Of a DNA stretch of 7,924 nt, positions 6,846 through 7,924 are shown in pieces. The stretch's first letter is position 1. Every line of letters begins with the position of its first letter. Under the pieces are notes generated by a model. That model did not search any database, was not told where the DNA came from, and saw only the letters and a program-made list of their open reading frames with translations. Origin of the DNA: Oscillospiraceae bacterium (GTDB taxonomy: Bacteria; Bacillota; Clostridia; Oscillospirales; Ruminococcaceae); assembly GCA_004555865.1 (NCBI GenBank), contig SFJO01000034.1, forward strand, positions 1 through 7,924. Reading direction: 5' to 3'. The position numbers and the translations under genes are program-made.

Positions 6846-6861
6846 TTGTAAAACCTCACAA
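6846..6861. promoter_or_regulatory. Imperfect inverted repeat, possible regulator site
   Basis: TTGTAAAACCTCACAA has half-sites TTGTAA and TCACAA (one mismatch) separated by 4 bp, with one more A-T pair outside. The half-sites resemble the TTGTGA of the redox regulator Rex, but Rex sites have 6 bp between these half-sites, so the spacing is wrong. It lies upstream of the small-gene promoter and about 140 bp upstream of the rnf -35. Confidence 0.25.
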
Positions 6862-6899
6862 ATCCCATTGGCTGTGTTGTTCCCGCCTTGCGAAAAACG

Positions 6900-6908
6900 T
6901 GCTATAAT
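6900..6908 (+). promoter_or_regulatory. Extended -10 promoter of the small-protein gene
   Basis: The sequence TGCTATAAT combines a perfect TATAAT (6903-6908) with the TG of an extended -10 element. No good -35 hexamer is present at 16-18 bp, which is usual for extended -10 promoters. Transcription would begin around 6915. Confidence 0.7.
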
Positions 6909-6931
6909 AGATTTAATAGCAAACGCCCGTT

Positions 6932-6987
6932 CCGCATTGCGGCGGCCTGCTGCACAAAACGCCATCTTTGGCAGACCAACCTCTGCC
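6932..6987 (+). promoter_or_regulatory. Structured leader of the small-protein gene
   Basis: The about 95-nt leader contains two simple hairpins. CCGC (6932-6935) pairs with GCGG (6939-6942), and GGCAGA (6970-6975) pairs with TCTGCC (6982-6987) around a 6-nt loop. The second ends 8 nt before the AAAGGAG ribosome binding site. No known riboswitch core was recognised. Confidence 0.35.
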
Positions 6988-7009
6988 GCCCCTGAAAGGA
7001 GAACGCCCC

Positions 7010-7141
7010 ATGAAACATCTGCTTCGTCTCGCCGCCCTGCTGGCCGCCGTTGCTGCGGCCGCCGCCGTGCTCTGCCGCCTGTTGAACGAAAAAGGGCGCG
7101 GCTCCTATGTAACGCTGTTTGAGGATGACGAGGCCGCCTGA
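7010..7141 (+). CDS. 43-residue small membrane protein, uncharacterised
   Basis: The gene starts with ATG at 7010-7012, preceded by AAAGGAG (6995-7001) at an 8-nt gap, and stops with TGA at 7139-7141. The product begins MKHLLRLAALLAAVAAAAAV, a short basic N-terminus followed by a Leu/Ala-rich hydrophobic helix (about 4-25). It continues as CRLLNEKGRG and ends in an acidic tail YVTLFEDDEAA. It looks like a single-pass membrane protein; C22 does not fit a lipoprotein lipobox well because the residues before it are AVL and an Arg follows. The gene has its own extended -10 promoter, a leader and a downstream hairpin, so it looks like a complete monocistronic unit. It is divergent from the rnf operon, but a functional link is only a guess. 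I do not recognise a family. Confidence 0.68.
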   Translation: MKHLLRLAALLAAVAAAAAVLCRLLNEKGRGSYVTLFEDDEAA

Positions 7142-7168
7142 GTGCTTTGCGGCCTCGCCGGCCCTTTT
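7129..7168 (+). terminator. Weak hairpin at the end of the small-protein gene
   Basis: A perfect 9-bp stem (7129-7137 CGAGGCCGC with 7149-7157) has an 11-nt loop holding the stop codon. A TTTT run follows only 7 nt later, so termination here may be inefficient. The 5' arm lies within the last codons of the gene. Confidence 0.45.
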
Positions 7169-7195
7169 CTATGGCCCTTTCGCAATCGAAGTACA

Positions 7196-7261
7196 AAAGC
7201 AAACGAGCTTTCGCCCAAAACCGCAAACGCCGGTTGTGGGCGAAAGCTCGTTTTTTGCTTT
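7196..7261. terminator. Very strong bidirectional terminator
   Basis: A perfect 17-bp inverted repeat (7201-7217 with 7237-7253) contains ACGAGCTTTCGCCCA. An inner stem AACCG/CGGTT sits in its loop, and a further AAAGC/GCTTT pairing lies outside a 3-nt bulge. TTTTTT follows the stem on the plus strand, and the minus strand has GCTTTTG after it. It separates the small-protein unit from the oppositely oriented flippase gene and can stop both. Confidence 0.88.
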
Positions 7262-7314
7262 ATGAGGAAAGATGCTCCCTTTGCTGCCGTAAGGCGCAGC
7301 TTTTCGGCGGGTCG

Positions 7315-7924
7315 TCACGCATGGTTTCTTTTTCGCACATGAGCTTTCACGAACTCAAGGCAGAACAAAAAGGATTTCCGATCCATCACCGAACCGACAA
7401 AGAAGAATGTAAAAACGGAGAGGATGCACACGGCAGCCGCACCGATGATAATGGTAAAATAATTTGTAAATTCAACTTCCGCAAGCACCTTGGTAAAAAT
7501 CATTACAAACAAACCATACAGCGCAAAATTGGTTCCCCACTTCAGATAAGTTCCCCTAGGGGAGCGATTCAATAGTTTTCTGGATGCATACAGGATCATA
7601 TCGTTTGTTCTATACAGCAGCGCTGCAATTGTACCGCACAATACGCCATAAATTCCGAACCGAACGACACATATCAGCGATACGACGATGTTAATAATCG
7701 ACTCAACAATTGAGCGGTTCTGTGTGAGCTTAAAATGCCCGGCATATTCGATAACCCGCTGCGCTGCCGATCTTCCGTTTGAAAGCAAATAGGTCGCTAC
7801 AAATAGATACGGCAGCAATGGATCAACGTAGTGAACATCCGTGATCCCTGCTGTGTACAGCTTCAAAAAAGGAAGAACAAACAGACTTGCAGTGCAATAC
7901 AGCGAGAATGTCAGTGCCATATTG
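7315..7924 (-). CDS. Polysaccharide/oligosaccharide flippase (Wzx-like), C-terminal part
   Basis: The frame is open to the right edge; the stop is TGA at 7317-7315. At least 201 residues are visible (204 counting the edge codons), less than half the usual 450-500 of this family, so the N-terminal half lies outside the window. The Met at 7920 is probably internal. About five to six hydrophobic segments are present, counted from that Met: roughly 2-20, 35-47, 71-86, 89-103, 129-147 and 153-176. The stretch EYAGHFKLTQNRSIVESIIN (58-77) and GIYGVLCGTIAALLYRTNDM (89-108) are typical of the C-terminal domain of the MOP-superfamily polysaccharide transporters. These flip lipid-linked sugar units across the membrane for capsule or exopolysaccharide assembly. 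The gene is visibly AT-richer than the rnf genes. The substrate cannot be told from the sequence. Confidence 0.88.
   Translation of the reverse strand, partial: NMALTFSLYCTASLFVLPFLKLYTAGITDVHYVDPLLPYLFVATYLLSNGRSAAQRVIEYAGHFKLTQNRSIVESIINIVVSLICVVRFGIYGVLCGTIAALLYRTNDMILYASRKLLNRSPRGTYLKWGTNFALYGLFVMIFTKVLAEVEFTNYFTIIIGAAAVCILSVFTFFFVGSVMDRKSFLFCLEFVKAHVRKRNHA

Larger units (their letters stand above)
6567..7009. other. Divergent control region between rnfC and the small-protein gene
   Basis: No convincing gene lies in this 443-bp stretch. It holds the rnf promoter and leader on the minus strand, and an extended -10 promoter and leader on the plus strand. Between the promoters are several palindromic elements: TTTGTACAAA at 6725-6734, ATGGGATGTCCCAT at 6768-6781, and an imperfect TTGTAA-n4-TCACAA at 6846-6861. 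The 9-mer AATTTTGTA occurs at 6722-6730 and again at 6842-6850. The open frames that cross it lack ribosome binding sites and family features. Confidence 0.7.

Noticed and set aside
6846..6861. A Rex (redox regulator) binding site
   Set aside because: The half-sites resemble TTGTGA but are separated by 4 bp rather than 6 and one half has a mismatch, so I list it only as an imperfect inverted repeat.
6720..7226. 168-codon minus-strand open frame across the divergent region
   Set aside because: It overlaps the promoter, leader and gene of the small + strand unit, is Arg-rich without a domain, and lacks a convincing ribosome binding site.
7147..7575. 142-codon plus-strand open frame after the small-protein gene
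   Set aside because: It runs through the strong terminator hairpin and antisense to the flippase; no ribosome binding site or family features.
1..7924. CRISPR array, tRNA, rRNA or insertion sequence
   Set aside because: No regularly spaced repeats, cloverleaf, rRNA-like stretch, transposase or terminal inverted repeats were seen on either strand.

Overview
The window looks like chromosomal DNA from an anaerobic, fairly GC-rich member of the Clostridia, most likely a gut Oscillospirales/Ruminococcaceae-type organism. The evidence is a clostridial-type rnf operon in the order C-D-G-E-A-B, strong AGGAGG ribosome binding sites, an RnfB with several ferredoxin-like clusters, and the style of the flanking genes. 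The genus is inference; there is no rRNA or other marker here.

Layout: (1) Positions 1-165 (+) hold the 3' end of a gene, probably a ComEC-like metallo-beta-lactamase-fold protein. It converges on a minus-strand gene, 362-1378, for an XRE-type HTH regulator fused to a six-helix membrane domain. A perfect 14-bp hairpin with U/A tracts at 293-331 can terminate both. (2) Positions 1586-6566, all on the minus strand, hold six tightly packed genes transcribed C-D-G-E-A-B. They encode the membrane-bound ferredoxin:NAD+ oxidoreductase (Rnf complex). A sigma-A-type promoter is visible at 6679-6706, a structured leader lies between it and rnfC, and a terminator follows rnfB at 1498-1542. (3) The 443-bp gap 6567-7009 is a divergent control region with several palindromes and short repeats. 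(4) Transcribed away from rnf is a complete small transcription unit: extended -10 promoter, about 95-nt structured leader, ribosome binding site, a 43-codon gene for a tiny single-span membrane protein (7010-7141), then hairpins. (5) After a very strong bidirectional terminator (about 7196-7261), the AT-richer 3' part of a polysaccharide flippase gene (7315 to the right edge, minus strand) begins what is probably a surface-polysaccharide locus.

How the genes work together: RnfB and RnfC carry the iron-sulfur and flavin sites for soluble electron transfer. RnfA and RnfE form the membrane core with paired cysteines for an intramembrane Fe-S centre. RnfD and RnfG each carry a recognisable covalent-FMN threonine motif. 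Together they couple electron flow from reduced ferredoxin to NAD+ with Na+ or H+ export. No apbE flavin transferase gene is in the window, so that enzyme must be encoded elsewhere.

The rnf operon itself is ordinary in content. The items most worth a second look are the uncharacterised 43-residue protein divergent from rnf, the palindrome-rich control region between them, the hairpin in the rnf leader, and the composition change at the flippase end.
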